From Lateolabrax maculatus (lineage: Eukaryota; Chordata; Actinopteri; Acropomatiformes; Lateolabracidae): a stretch of DNA of 64,000 nt. Shown here in pieces: positions 33,323 through 45,600 of the stretch. How positions within the stretch are numbered: the first letter of the stretch is position 1; each line of letters opens with the position of its first letter. A program made the position numbers and the translations under genes. The stretch spans positions 19,266,001 to 19,330,000 of the forward strand of contig CM062214.1 in NCBI GenBank assembly GCA_031216445.1, given 5' to 3'. Under the pieces are notes generated by a model. That model made no database searches. It saw only the letters and a list, made by a program, of their open reading frames with translations, and was not told the origin of the DNA.

Positions 33323-33662
33323 ATGAACGCAGCGTGCGTCTCATACTGCGATATGACATCGATGGATTCATATTATAGCACGTCCACCGCGCAAGGTAGG
33401 GATCACCAGGCGAACCCGTTCAGGACTTTCCCGAGCGCTGAGAGCAAATACAGCCCCACGTTCATCCCGGGCAAGGGGCAGCCTTACGGAGAGAAGTCCC
33501 GGAGTCCTTTCCAGCCGGAGTGCCAGTCGCTGGATGGCGCCGAGGAGGGCAACTTCAACAAGTACCAGCTCTTCATGCAGCGGCCGACCTGCAAGACTCC
33601 GCCCGAGGGCGGCAAGCTGCACCCGGACAGCGGGCTCAACGGGACCCTCATGCCCTGCTACG
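33323..33662 (+). CDS. alx4: alx4 coding exon 1
   Basis: It encodes residues 1-113 plus the first base of G114 and ends at a consensus donor (ACG then gtgagt at 33663). It is GC-richer than the flanks. ATG 33323 is chosen because the residues that follow match the ALX4 N-terminus. A second in-frame ATG lies at 33353. The start codon lies only two bases after a poly-T/AG tract. A GAC/GA simple repeat begins about 13 bases after the donor. Confidence 0.92.
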
Positions 33663-36600
33663 GTGAGTGCACAACGAGACAGAGAGAGAGACAGACAGAG
33701 AGAGACAGACAGAGAGAGACAGACAGAGAGAGAGACAGTTTAGCTGCAGGAGGCAACATGTCGGGGCAACATTTTGGGGGTTTTAACGGACGTGCACGCT
33801 GGCCCGGCAGTGCTGTGGCACATGAGTAAAAAGCAGTAATGTGGGAGCGGAGAGCAGAGGGGGAAGAGAGGATAAACCCGCCAGGACTCCCGTCAGCTAT
33901 CCATCCGCACAGCCGAACTGAACTGCGTCCATTTCTAAAATAAATGAGTATTTGATGCAGCAGTGCTAATCATCTCCTAAGAAACTCATGTGGGCAGCTG
34001 TGAGCTATGAAGAAGAAGAAGAAGAAAATAAATCTGAAAATGTAATAGAGAGTAAAGGGAGAAGAATAACGTGCATACCCTAAAACACTGACAACCTTTA
34101 GAAAATCAGATAAAATTTGCATGGAATAAGTAGCTAAAAGGAGTTCTGGATTCGATCATTGATTGACAAAATCAGACCCTGAATTAATTTGAAATATATT
34201 TCACAGAAAGTAGGATTTCCTGCCCTGTAAGCTGGCAAAGTGAGCTGTAATTGTAACATTATAGCAAATTATTTCCTTTATGGGGTGTGTGCTTAGACTG
34301 AGGTGAAGTAGTTACTTTAAACTTTTTTTTTTTTTAGGGATGTCTGCCTCATTGTGTTTATTGACCTTATGATTTCAACAGACTGCCAGTCACAGGTTTT
34401 CCATTTCTTCACTTAATTTATCGTTTCATTCCCGGTGAAGCCGCAGCATCACTGGTCTCACTGTCCTACAGCTGCAGTCTGTTACATACAGAAGAATTAT
34501 CTTTATCACGGACAAATATAAAGCATGACATGAATTATTTCAAGATTCAAACATGAACTGGGCCATCACGGCACGGGCGCATAAACTGAAAATCCAAGCG
34601 CTATGAAGCAGTGTGAAGCAAGTGCAATTTCTATTTTATATATAATTCCTTAAGTTTATTGTAAATTGTATTTTTTAGCACAAGTGAATATTTAATGATA
34701 AATAGAATAATGACAACCGGCGCTATTATTCCACACAGGGATTATACATTTATCCAATACAATAACTCAAGTTATAGGCCAAGACTTCACCAATTGTCGA
34801 CCATAATATAACATTCAGTGACTTATTTAAATATTTAGAGACTGCTTGGACGTCCTGCAGTCATTTGAAACAAAAGCTTTACAGCTTTACAGAGTCTTCC
34901 GACAATTCGTTGCACTACAAGTGTACCGTTTAAAGAAAACAATCCATTTTACTGTCCCTCTTTATGAGACGTGGGGGTTTAAAATAAAAAGAGAAAAGCC
35001 CTCTTATTGAGCAGACTCGACCTACTCAGGGTCGACAAGAAAGGGCCAACAGCCTACAAAAGAATCCATTACATGTACAAAATAACCTTAAACAGACAAT
35101 ATATGCACATGGCATTTGTATATAGCCTACTTTGAAAAACTACACCAGAAATCATATTTTGGTGAGTTATCGGCGTATAGACTCGTCGGCGCCTTTATAT
35201 TTCAGGTCCAGATGTTTATCATGATGCGGATGTTACAGAGGAAAACATCTGTTATGATCATGGTTGAAATTGGATGTTAATCGAAATTTTTGCAGTAATC
35301 CAACCTTCAAATATACATTTTGACCCGAGATTCGCGCTGGCCAATAGATTCAGTCGCTGACAAAAAAGCAGGTCAGAAAATAGAGACTGGCAAATTTAAA
35401 TACACTAAATGCTTGATAGTATGTTAGTAAATGTAAGCATTAGGTGTAACAAATACAATTGAACTGCCCTAATTCTGCTCAATGGGACCAACTCCAACTA
35501 GGCCTGCAGTGTAACTAATTTTTTTGTGCAGTAGCCAGTACCACACTTTGCCAAAATACATCCATAAAGTGCAAACTAATCTGTTTTCCTGAGAAACAAC
35601 TGGAGTCACTCTTTATTCTTAACTGTACTGTCACTTTTTCTGGAGTTTGAGAGCAAAGCCTCCAAACAGATTGGAGCACCCCTGCACTGAAGTGAATTGA
35701 TTTGGCAAGTGCACTGACAGATCCATTTAAACACCATCATTAAATGCAACTTGCCTCTCTTGAGGAGAGCTCTGCAATGTTATTATTGAAAATGTTGCAG
35801 CCAGATGAAGGCATCGTGGCTCTGGGGAGGATACTTTGGGGTCTTGCCAAAGCCTCAGGCGTCAACAGGATTGTGCTGTTATGTGTGGTCCTCAATGGGA
35901 GATATATTGCTCAATGCTGATGCTTTATCTCCATCTCCATCATGATGACAAAATTCATACCCAAAGGGAGTTTTCTGTGTGGCAACTTCAGCTACAACTG
36001 TAATACTGTTTACATGGCGCCCCAACACTTATTATCTATGTCATTCTGGGGATGTTATATGCAAAGCAGTGTTTGGGTACACCAAATATGTTGATATTAA
36101 CATTAAATAACACATGAAGGTAAGAGAAGGTAAAGATGTGGATTTACTGTTAATTCTGTTCAAATATAATGGGAAATATTTGGGCATATTCTGCATGACC
36201 TAATTTTCACAGTTTTAAAATCCCTTTATTCCAGTGACATTAAGTATGATTCAGCTTTGCTAAAACAATATTAAAATTTAAGATCTTGAAGGAGATTCTA
36301 AAATTCATATCCAGATACTCAGATCTTTTTATTGTTTAATCTCTAAAAATCACAGAATAGTGCTTTGCAAGGTTTATGAAGCTCTACGTGGATGAAAATC
36401 AAGTTCATTAAAAATACAGTATTGCCTCTGGAAGAGTGGAGGAACATATTTCGCACAGTAGTGGCTCGGGTTGGCGGGTTTGTTTCCTTGAGCGCACGTT
36501 AATCACTGAAACTGTCCCACAGCGAGGACAGGGATGGAGCCGTCTACCTGCTCACACAGCGATGAATGAAATAAAACCCGTGGAGCTGATCGAGTGCTGA

Positions 36601-39600
36601 GGAATGCAGGTCAGCACTGCAGGAGAGGTCCGCATTAATCTAAGGCAGATGTGCATTACTGGCTCCTATAGTTATTATTCATACTCCCCAAACATCAGAT
36701 CTCCAAAGCTACAGAGAGTTCCTGAGATGACAAAGTGGGACTGGTTTACATAACCCCGTCTCAACAATACCTTGTACAAATAAGCAATGAGTCAGAAATG
36801 GACATTGAGATTGGGTAATGATTTGAGGGACTCGGGAGAAATGAGAGGGTTTCTGGGAAAGCCTTACACGTGTGCAAATGACTGTTTACATACACGTACT
36901 TTACTGAACTCTAGAGCTTTCAGATGCATTGCATATATGTATTTTGTGCTTTACAATTTTAATCAATTATTCAATTATATCAATTTATTGCTTCAATAGA
37001 GACAAAGGAAAGTGTTCGATTGTCTACGATGAAAACATTATCACACTTTTTCTATAAAATTGAGAGAATGTTAGTTGAGCCAAGGGAAAATCTGAAAAGT
37101 AGAAATCATCGTGTTTATAGGCTTGTGGTTGATACTGAGGTTGAGCTCTGCATTGCAATTTAGTGTTTGTGTGAACACTAGTACTTACTAAAGGTTGTTT
37201 GTGCCTCATTCTCTTCGTCTTTTCACAGAATAACAGTTTAAAGAAAATTACACATTTATAACATACAGTTTTGTCAATCTTTGTACTTTCAAACAAACCC
37301 CTCCTCCCTTCAGTGGAATATCGAAGGATCCTGTGATATGTGAAACATTTTTCTAGGGAGCATGAAAACCAAAACAAGACCCCAAAAAGTCCTGGCAGTG
37401 TTTTAAAAGCGTCCTGTCAAAATATAGCTCTCTAAGTACATGTTAAAAGGCTCGGGGAAGTGATGTCACAGGATATGCATGTGCTGATGACTAACACATT
37501 GTGTCGATGTTAACAATAAGCAAATGCCAGAATGACACCTATGATCATGCTCGCATGTGTTTGTGAACCAGAATAAATTAGAATATATAATGAGAATACT
37601 TGAAAGGATGAATTCCTGACTTGTTAAAATGTAATGGCTTCTATAGATGTGTGACTCAGGATGTAAAGCAGCAGCAACCAACTGAAGGAAAAAAACATTG
37701 GGCATTCATCTCTGAGGTTAGAGTGTTTCATGACGTGTTGTTTTTCTCAAAGTTTGATTAAAAACTCCTTTTATCACTTCTCAATTTTTTTTTCTTTTCA
37801 TACCTGTTCTAGGGCTATCTCATGCTGTTGTGCAGCGAACACAGCATGCTTTGGCCTTGACTTTCAGCCACCTCTCTCACAGGGGAAGGTAATTCCTCAC
37901 CGCCTACCTGAGATCTGCATGCAGGCCGGATTAAAGAAATTATTTGGAAACTTTAACCAGCTGGCACACATTTGGTCTGTGGTTTTGTGTTGAGGCTGGC
38001 GCTGTGTCTTTACCTCGACTTCCTCGATTCTTATCAATGGACTATCAGCTTAATCTAACCTCTGCAAGAATTCTTGAATAATACAAACATTTGGCCATGC
38101 AGTACTATTGTATCGTGAAAAAAAGGGATAAAAGCTTTTTGCCTGACAAGCCACAAAATTTAAATTCAAGAAAGCCAACTATGACAGACTAATGATGGAA
38201 ACTACCGGGCAGAGTAGAAGTATAATGATCAATGGTAGATCAATGATTAACAATAGTTCTTTTTCTCTTTCTCAGCTTGCTTTCAGCAGAGAGACACAGC
38301 TCATTTTGCTTGTTTGATATATATTTTTAATAAAAGGCAGGGCTGGAAAGTAACCCAAATCATCATCGCGCGACACTGTCGGCACCAAAAAATTTCTTTA
38401 TGCTTCTCTATGATTGCAAGGAGGCAAAATACTTGATAGAAATTTGATTCCAATATGATCTAGACAGCATAATTTTATCGGAGAGGGGGAGGCTAACAGA
38501 TGATTGATCATTTATAATCACATTTAATTTAAATCCTTATAATTTTAATTTCTTGAAATCTGATGTTCCTCTTTTAACTTCACGTTTATCACTAGACCCA
38601 CACTGATTTGTGGAACTAATGATGCAAAACACAATCACAGCATTAAAAAGAAAAATTTCCTTCTTCTTAACCTTGACAGGTTATTGCTTTGACTGTGGAC
38701 TGTTTCTCTGCATTTATAAATGACAACATTAGGTTGAACATGTTCTCTTAAATTTCCTACACACATTTCACTGCGATTATATGAAATAAATGTTATCAAG
38801 ATTTTCTACAAGTTTTTCCCTTTAGGAGAAAACTGTATGTGTACTTCCTCTACCAATAACCACATTCCCGCAAAAACCCCATAAATCCCAAACTATTTTT
38901 GAACTCTTTGATATGAGACAGTGACAGCCACGGACCAAGGTATTAAGACAGTGGTGAGGTCACGATCATGTCAATTTATCAGGAGCTGAGGCTGAACAGA
39001 AAGATTTTTTGGTTTCCCAGGGAATCTGCATTCCTGCGTGAGCCGCTGGCATAGATCTCTCCTCAGGAACATCTGGGAGCCTCCCTTCCACCGAGGAAAC
39101 AACAGTCAACATCAAGTCTTAGACTGTGCTGCGGGAAAAATTATCTAGCCCAAAGCATGTCTGCGAACCAGCAATGAATGTCAAATTAATAGTCACCAAA
39201 GCCAATGGAATATTTGACTTTATTTGGTCCATATAAGGTGTGATAAGTGGAGAGCCCTTGTGGCAGACTGCTGTCAGCTTTGAGTGTTTTGAGAGAACAT
39301 TTTAGAGCACTCTGTTTAAAAGCATTCCCTTCCCTATTTAGTGTTTGGTCATTAACCCTTCCCCAGGTTACTAATTTATAGTGTTTCTTTTATTTGGCTT
39401 CACTTGACCCTCCCCGTCCCATTCCATAAAAACTGAGAGGGTGCCCTGTTGCTTTACAACCAGTTAAATTACACTTTGATGTTTTCTCTCTGTTTTCAGC
39501 AGTGATTAAATTGCTGACCCTAGTAAACATCTGACCTCGGCTAACTGAAGAGGTCTGCAGCTTGTCACAGAGTAACTCTGGCAAATTGCAGGATCAGCCG

Positions 39601-42600
39601 GTGATAGTTGGTGCATTTTTATATACGTTGATGAAAAGTGAAATGAGAACAACAGTCAAAAACACATTCCTCTGAATGCCAAGAAAACTGGAGCCAGTGC
39701 AGTGGAATCTTGGCTCCCAAAATAAAGCAGTGTGTGATGGCTGTGTTCTCCAGAACAGCATGCAGAAGAGACAGCTCAGCATGCGGGAATAGTGAAAGAT
39801 GATTGTGGCAAAGGATTCTGTGTGGTTAGCGTGACAGAGAAAAGAGGGATGAGTTTGGAGTACTACATAGAGAAAGATGTTGATTAGTGCAGATTCTAGT
39901 GCATATTGTGGTGATATACTGGAAGTCTGCATAAGGCTGAGGACCTTAAAGGAATAGTTTTCGCTTATTCGTTTTCTTGCAGAGAGTGAGACGATAGAAG
40001 ATTGTTACCGCTCTCATGTCTACATAGTAAATATGAAACTACCACCACTATCTGGTAAGCTTAGAACACAGAAAGGAATCAACTAGCCTAGTTCGGTCCA
40101 GAGGTAACAAAATCTGTCTACTGGCACCTCTAAAGCTCACTATTCAACACGTTATGTCTCATTTTTGTGTGAAAACAACAAATTGTGCCAAAGGTATTTC
40201 TATATCGGGGGCTGGAGTCTCTATTGGCAACTGGTCCCAGTCAAGATATAGTCACATAACCCTCTATAACATGGCAATTGTCATTTTTACACTTTTTGTA
40301 CAAATTAAACAAATTAAATGCAACATGTTAACTAAAATTGAGCTTTGGAGGTAATGGTAGTTGGATTTTGTTATGTTTGGACAGAACCAGGCAAGGTGGC
40401 TTCATATTTACTGTATAGAGAGAGGTATTAACCTTCTTATCTAACTCCACAACATTGACTTTTTTAAGTGTTTCTCAAAATGCTGAACTATTCCTTTAAG
40501 GTAGGAACTTTAGAATTAGTGCAGATCCCAGTGTAAATGGCAGTGATAAAGGTCTGTATAAGACAACATTTCCACCCACTATCCACCATCTTCCCATCCT
40601 CTCATCTGTGCACCCAGCTGTACCCTTTGCCTTACAGGATGTATGCCTTGCTCAGGGGCGCAATTGTATTTTCTCTCGCAGATGCAAATGCCAAGCAGGA
40701 ACCTGGAGTTGACCTGTCTTGCTTCTTAAAATTGCAGTCATGCTCCTGCCCAGGGGTAAAATGAAAATACTGCACAATGCTTAAGCATAAGAGGCCAGCA
40801 CAGGGGTTGGTGATGTCAGAACATCTGCCTGTGTGGAGACTGTAAGAGGGTCTGACAGGTGGGCCACAGAGATATGAGGTCATGAACTCCAGCTGGGTGA
40901 GCTGTGTTGTTCCATTAGTGTCTCTGTCGGGGCAAGTCTGAGCCAGAGAGCTGGGGAGGGCTGCTGCAGTTCTGAGAGGATAACTATTGACATCTCATTG
41001 TGGGACACACTAGCCAAAGGCATACTAATCCATGAAAACAAACATGCATGCTGCAGACAGCCACCGCCTAGCTTCATCACTCTAAAACTATTCAGTCATC
41101 TTACTAACCACTAAAACACTTGGCTCAGAGAGTCACCAGTGTCACAAGGTGTCAACTCTCTTTCCCTCGTTGCACTGGGTTTCTGAGAATGACAGGAGGA
41201 CATTACTGACATTACTCATAACAAAAATACAAAGTGACAATGTAAAATGCAGACATATAAGCACATAACTATTAAGGTAATCATCCTAAACTTGATCTAA
41301 CTTAAAAACAAATGTTTTCGGACTAAAGTAAAGCTAGAGTTACACAAGACTTACAAGTCTGTTTATATGGAGGAGACCATTATGAGCTGGTTTTGGACCA
41401 ACACAGTTCGGACAGGGCGCTCCCCGTGCCCATTCGCAGGAAAGGCAAACAGAGAGGCTGACAGAGCACACTGTTCTCACTGGCCCGCAACCAGAGCCCT
41501 TCAGCTTATTTATTCACACAGCTGTTTGTTTATTGAAGGAGAAGGGACAGCTTTCTTCATCTCCTAAAAGGAAACAAAAAAACTAGCAAGCGCTGACAGG
41601 AACAGAGCGAGGTCTGTCACAAAATGGACGCTCTCAAAATTGAAGGTGACAAACACAATGTTGTTTACATCTGAGGGGCAAGGCTGTGGGCTAAGCGTGG
41701 TCGCCCCTGTACACAAGGCCCACTATACACGGCTCGGGACGGAGCAGGTTTTTTTGCGTGGCTCGGGTTTCGGGTGGCGTGATTGAGAGATGTGAGGGAG
41801 AGGGCTTCAAGGGTTGTGTCACAGGTCACGCCAATATGTAGTGACATACCTTTCAAACAGAAAAAATACATTTCTTCCCTGCAACTTTTAGACTTGCTGC
41901 ATACAGACAGGGCCTTTGAACCTTAAAATAAAACATTACAGAGGTGATGTAAGCTTAAAGTAAATGTCATTTTATGTTGATGTAACATGATGATGAGCAG
42001 ACATGCTTGCTGACTTGAATGTGAGGCACCATGGTTTCATTCAGCCACATTTTAAAGAAAGCATTGCTCTGCTGAATATCCCAATTATAGAGTAGTAACA
42101 ACAATTATAGGACTGTTATTGACATGTGATCCTCTTTTTTTTCTGCTCTAAAATTGTCAGAAGGTTGGTTGTAATAGCTTGTTTGAAAATAATATTATTA
42201 CAGTAAGAATATAATTTGTATTATATGTAAAGCCACACTTAAGTGAATTGTGAAGAGTATTTTTTTGATTTTTCATGCTTCATATGGAAATCGTAAGAAT
42301 GGCACACTTCAACTGAGACCAAAATTGCTCAAATATATTTTTTTAGAACCACAGTGTAATGTCTAAATTTTAAATTCTCCAGTATGTTTTATGAGGTTTT
42401 TTAGCAGTATCGTCAATCCACATCCCAGAATTAAGGGGCACTCCAAAGATTTAGTGGTTTAGTGTCTTCTATAAAGTTGGAAGGCACATAAGAGACATAT
42501 TTAAAAAAAGAATGGTCCAAATTGACGTGGGAGAGGCTGAGGTTGTCCTGACTTTTATTTTCTAGCAAAGGTCAAGCTCCAAAAAACCTGAATCCTACAT

Positions 42601-45600
42601 TTCCCATTATGCAAATGGATAGTTTCTTTTATTAGACTCACTTCTTTCAAACTGCACATCTTCAATTTGTAATGCACGCTCTGTTAGAAATTTGAAGTTT
42701 TAAGCCCAAGCTGACTTTGGTCCCTCCAGAGAGTAGAAATTATATCATCTATTAACTATTTCACTTGTCGAGTAGTTCTCCTTGTGACAAGTAAACTAAA
42801 CATCAAGTATAATATTGATGTGAAGTGCCCCTTTACAAGAACAAAATACGATTGTTTGTAACCTTCTGCACTTCTTTCTGTGTCTTTCTTAATCTCGTAC
42901 TTACAGGAAAAGACAACAGCGGCCTGACAGAGTCTGAGTTGCCCCCGAGCGTTGACCCTCCTGGGATGGAAGGCAGCTACCTGAACCTAAAGGTACCCGG
43001 CGAGAAGGGGCCGGGCGAGCGGCCAGGGTCAGACCTTTCCAGCCCTCTGGACAAAAGTGAGGCTGAAAGCAACAAAGGCAAGAAGAGACGCAATCGCACC
43101 ACATTCACCAGCTACCAGCTCGAGGAACTGGAGAAGGTTTTCCAGAAGACGCACTACCCAGATGTCTATGCCCGCGAGCAGCTGGCACTGAGAACAGACC
43201 TGACGGAGGCTCGTGTACAGGTGAGGACAGGGCCAACAAATCCTCAAAACAAAACAACAAAATACATAATCTTTCCATGCCCTACAGAACAAATGTTCAG
43301 TGATGACTTTTACTGTTAAAAAATACGATAGTATGATTCAGGTTTGGTTAGGTTTAGGCGCAAAAACGACTTGGTAAGGTTAAGGGAAACATCGCGGTTC
43401 GGATTAAAATGACCACAAACAGAGGTCTCCCTCGTTAAAGTCTGAAGTTTTGTTGACCTATCCATCCACCTCGACCCCTCCTTACGTGGGCTTTGTCACA
43501 GTCACCTGACTTCCTCCTTTGCTTCCATCAAAATGACTATGGCCAATAGAGGGTTTTGTCGCTTGAACGTAAACATATGTCGTTTTGGGACACTTAATGA
43601 AACGACAGATGCTATCATTCCTTCTTGGGAGGATAGTCTCCATGAGCTCTGTTGTATGACTGCAGTCGTCCATGTTTGCATGCTAATAATCACTCCGGGA
43701 ACAGACAGAGAGGGCTGGGAGAGTTAAGACTGGCATGTTGACAAAGATTGTTCAGAACAGCAGACAGCAAGGCCCATTGTTCTCCATCTCTCTTTATGGC
43801 TGCCAGTTTTAGATCAGAGTGGGATGGGTGGGACTAAGGGAAAACTCTGCTCTTAGCTCTTACATGCTGCAGGCTCTGCAAAAAGGTCAGAGGCCAAGGG
43901 TTTCTCCCCTGCACTACCATGTTCAAACTACTTCACCGCACAACTCTGGAGGCAGGGAGGGAAAACACATGGAAAAAAATGAAAGTCATCAAAGCTATTT
44001 GGCAAGAATATAAAAAAAACACTTTGAGATGCCAGTTTCAATTTACACTCGTAGTCCAAGACATAGTCAGGGACAGAGAACCTGGCCTGGTCCTTGTGGT
44101 GGTACAGTAAAATAAGTACATTCATGTTGCATTCACACAGACCCATCTATTCCCCAGATGAATATAATTAACTTCCTCATCTGACAGGCACACAGCAGAC
44201 TCTGTTGAGTCACTGTGAGGTTTGACCCATACTTCTAAAATCAGACCCTAAATATGCATGCAATCAAGACTAAACCCCACAATTTCAACTGAAGGTCCAT
44301 CAAGACAAAGTCCAGGGATAACCAATTGTTGAATACCAAGGGGCACTCGAAGCTTGGCAAGCGATCGGAGAATCATTTTTCATCCCCGAAACAACAGCCA
44401 TTCAAATCCAGAGTACAGATGTTTTCTGCCAAAATGCCAATGTCAAGGTCCTCCAGTTTCATCCTCAGTTTGATGATGAATGTCTTCATAAAGCCAGGCT
44501 GCAGTTTTCCATAATCACATCTGTGACTTCTGCTACCACTAGTTTGTTTAGTACAATTAGCTCTCAACCTCAGACTTGAACTTCACCACACTGCCTACGT
44601 TTTATGGAGGAGGAGGCTGTGTGTGAGTGACTGCCGAGGCAGTCTATCAATCGCCGTGGTCCTGGATGACAGAGATGAGGTGAGACGGCTGGACTTCAAA
44701 GCTGCTTTTGGAGTTGTGCACTCTGCCCTCCCTCTCTCCCTCTTCCTCCCTCTCTGCCTGCTGGCTCTGGAGCATAAATAAAGCTCTTTAATGGCTCTGT
44801 AAGCTGCCTTTTGCTGTCAACGTCTTTAGCAATTACTGTATCACCGCCAAGCACTTTGAGCTCCGGGAGCTCTGAGCCACCTTCCTTGCAGATGTCAGCT
44901 AGATAAAATAAACAAGAGTAGTAATGTAGTAGTTTTTGCAGTTTGTAAATATCATCCTTTTGGGCTTCATATATAGGATGGGTCACTGTTGATCATTATG
45001 AGAAATAATAAAAAGAGTTTGTGCTAATTGTAATACTACTCGTGCAAAAACACCACTGGCTTTCTTTTCTAATGAACTTAGAAGTTTAGAAGTTGGGGAA
45101 TAAGAGACACAGAGCAGCAAAGGACACATCTGACTTCATAATGTTCCCCGAATGATCTCCCAGCCAAACTATTTGGCTTGAGTCTCATTCCTACTGCCGT
45201 TCAAAGGCAAAGCTACGTAGAGCAAACCCTCTGTGAAACATGACACACTCAGTACCCAGAAACCAAGACATGGGGCATATATGTGCTCATACATTGTTTG
45301 CTTCTTCCAGGTTCCAGTAAGTGTGTGAGAACGTCCAGGTTAAAAGAGCACTTTTGTTAGTGACCGACTTTGAATTTTGTATATAACATGGTATGTAAAT
45401 GTGTGTGTTTTCTGTGCGTATCCTGTGTGTGTATATGTGTATGCCTGGTCCGCTGCTCTCGTCTGCACGCCTCCGAAAGGTCAGAGGGGTTAGCTGCGGA
45501 AAGCCAAGGGCTTAGGCGTCAGGAAATTAAACATGAAATGAAAACAAGCTCCAGTTTGAACATTCTCCCATCTCACTTTCCAATATCCCCACTTCCCCTC

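Larger units (their letters stand above)
33663..42906 (+). other. alx4: alx4 intron 1
   Basis: A 9244-bp GT-AG intron between the N-terminal exon and the homeodomain exon. It holds a GAC/GA microsatellite, several candidate regulatory blocks and one well-preserved MITE. No additional coding exon was found. Confidence 0.9.

Noticed and set aside
33323..33829. alx4 exon 1 read as one 168-aa protein
   Set aside because: The frame runs through a consensus donor into a GACAGAGA tandem repeat (RQRERQTERDRQ), which is intron sequence.
42825..43319. alx4 exon 2 read as a 164-aa protein
   Set aside because: The ends beyond 42907-43220 are intron; the true exon is fixed by the splice sites and homeodomain continuity.
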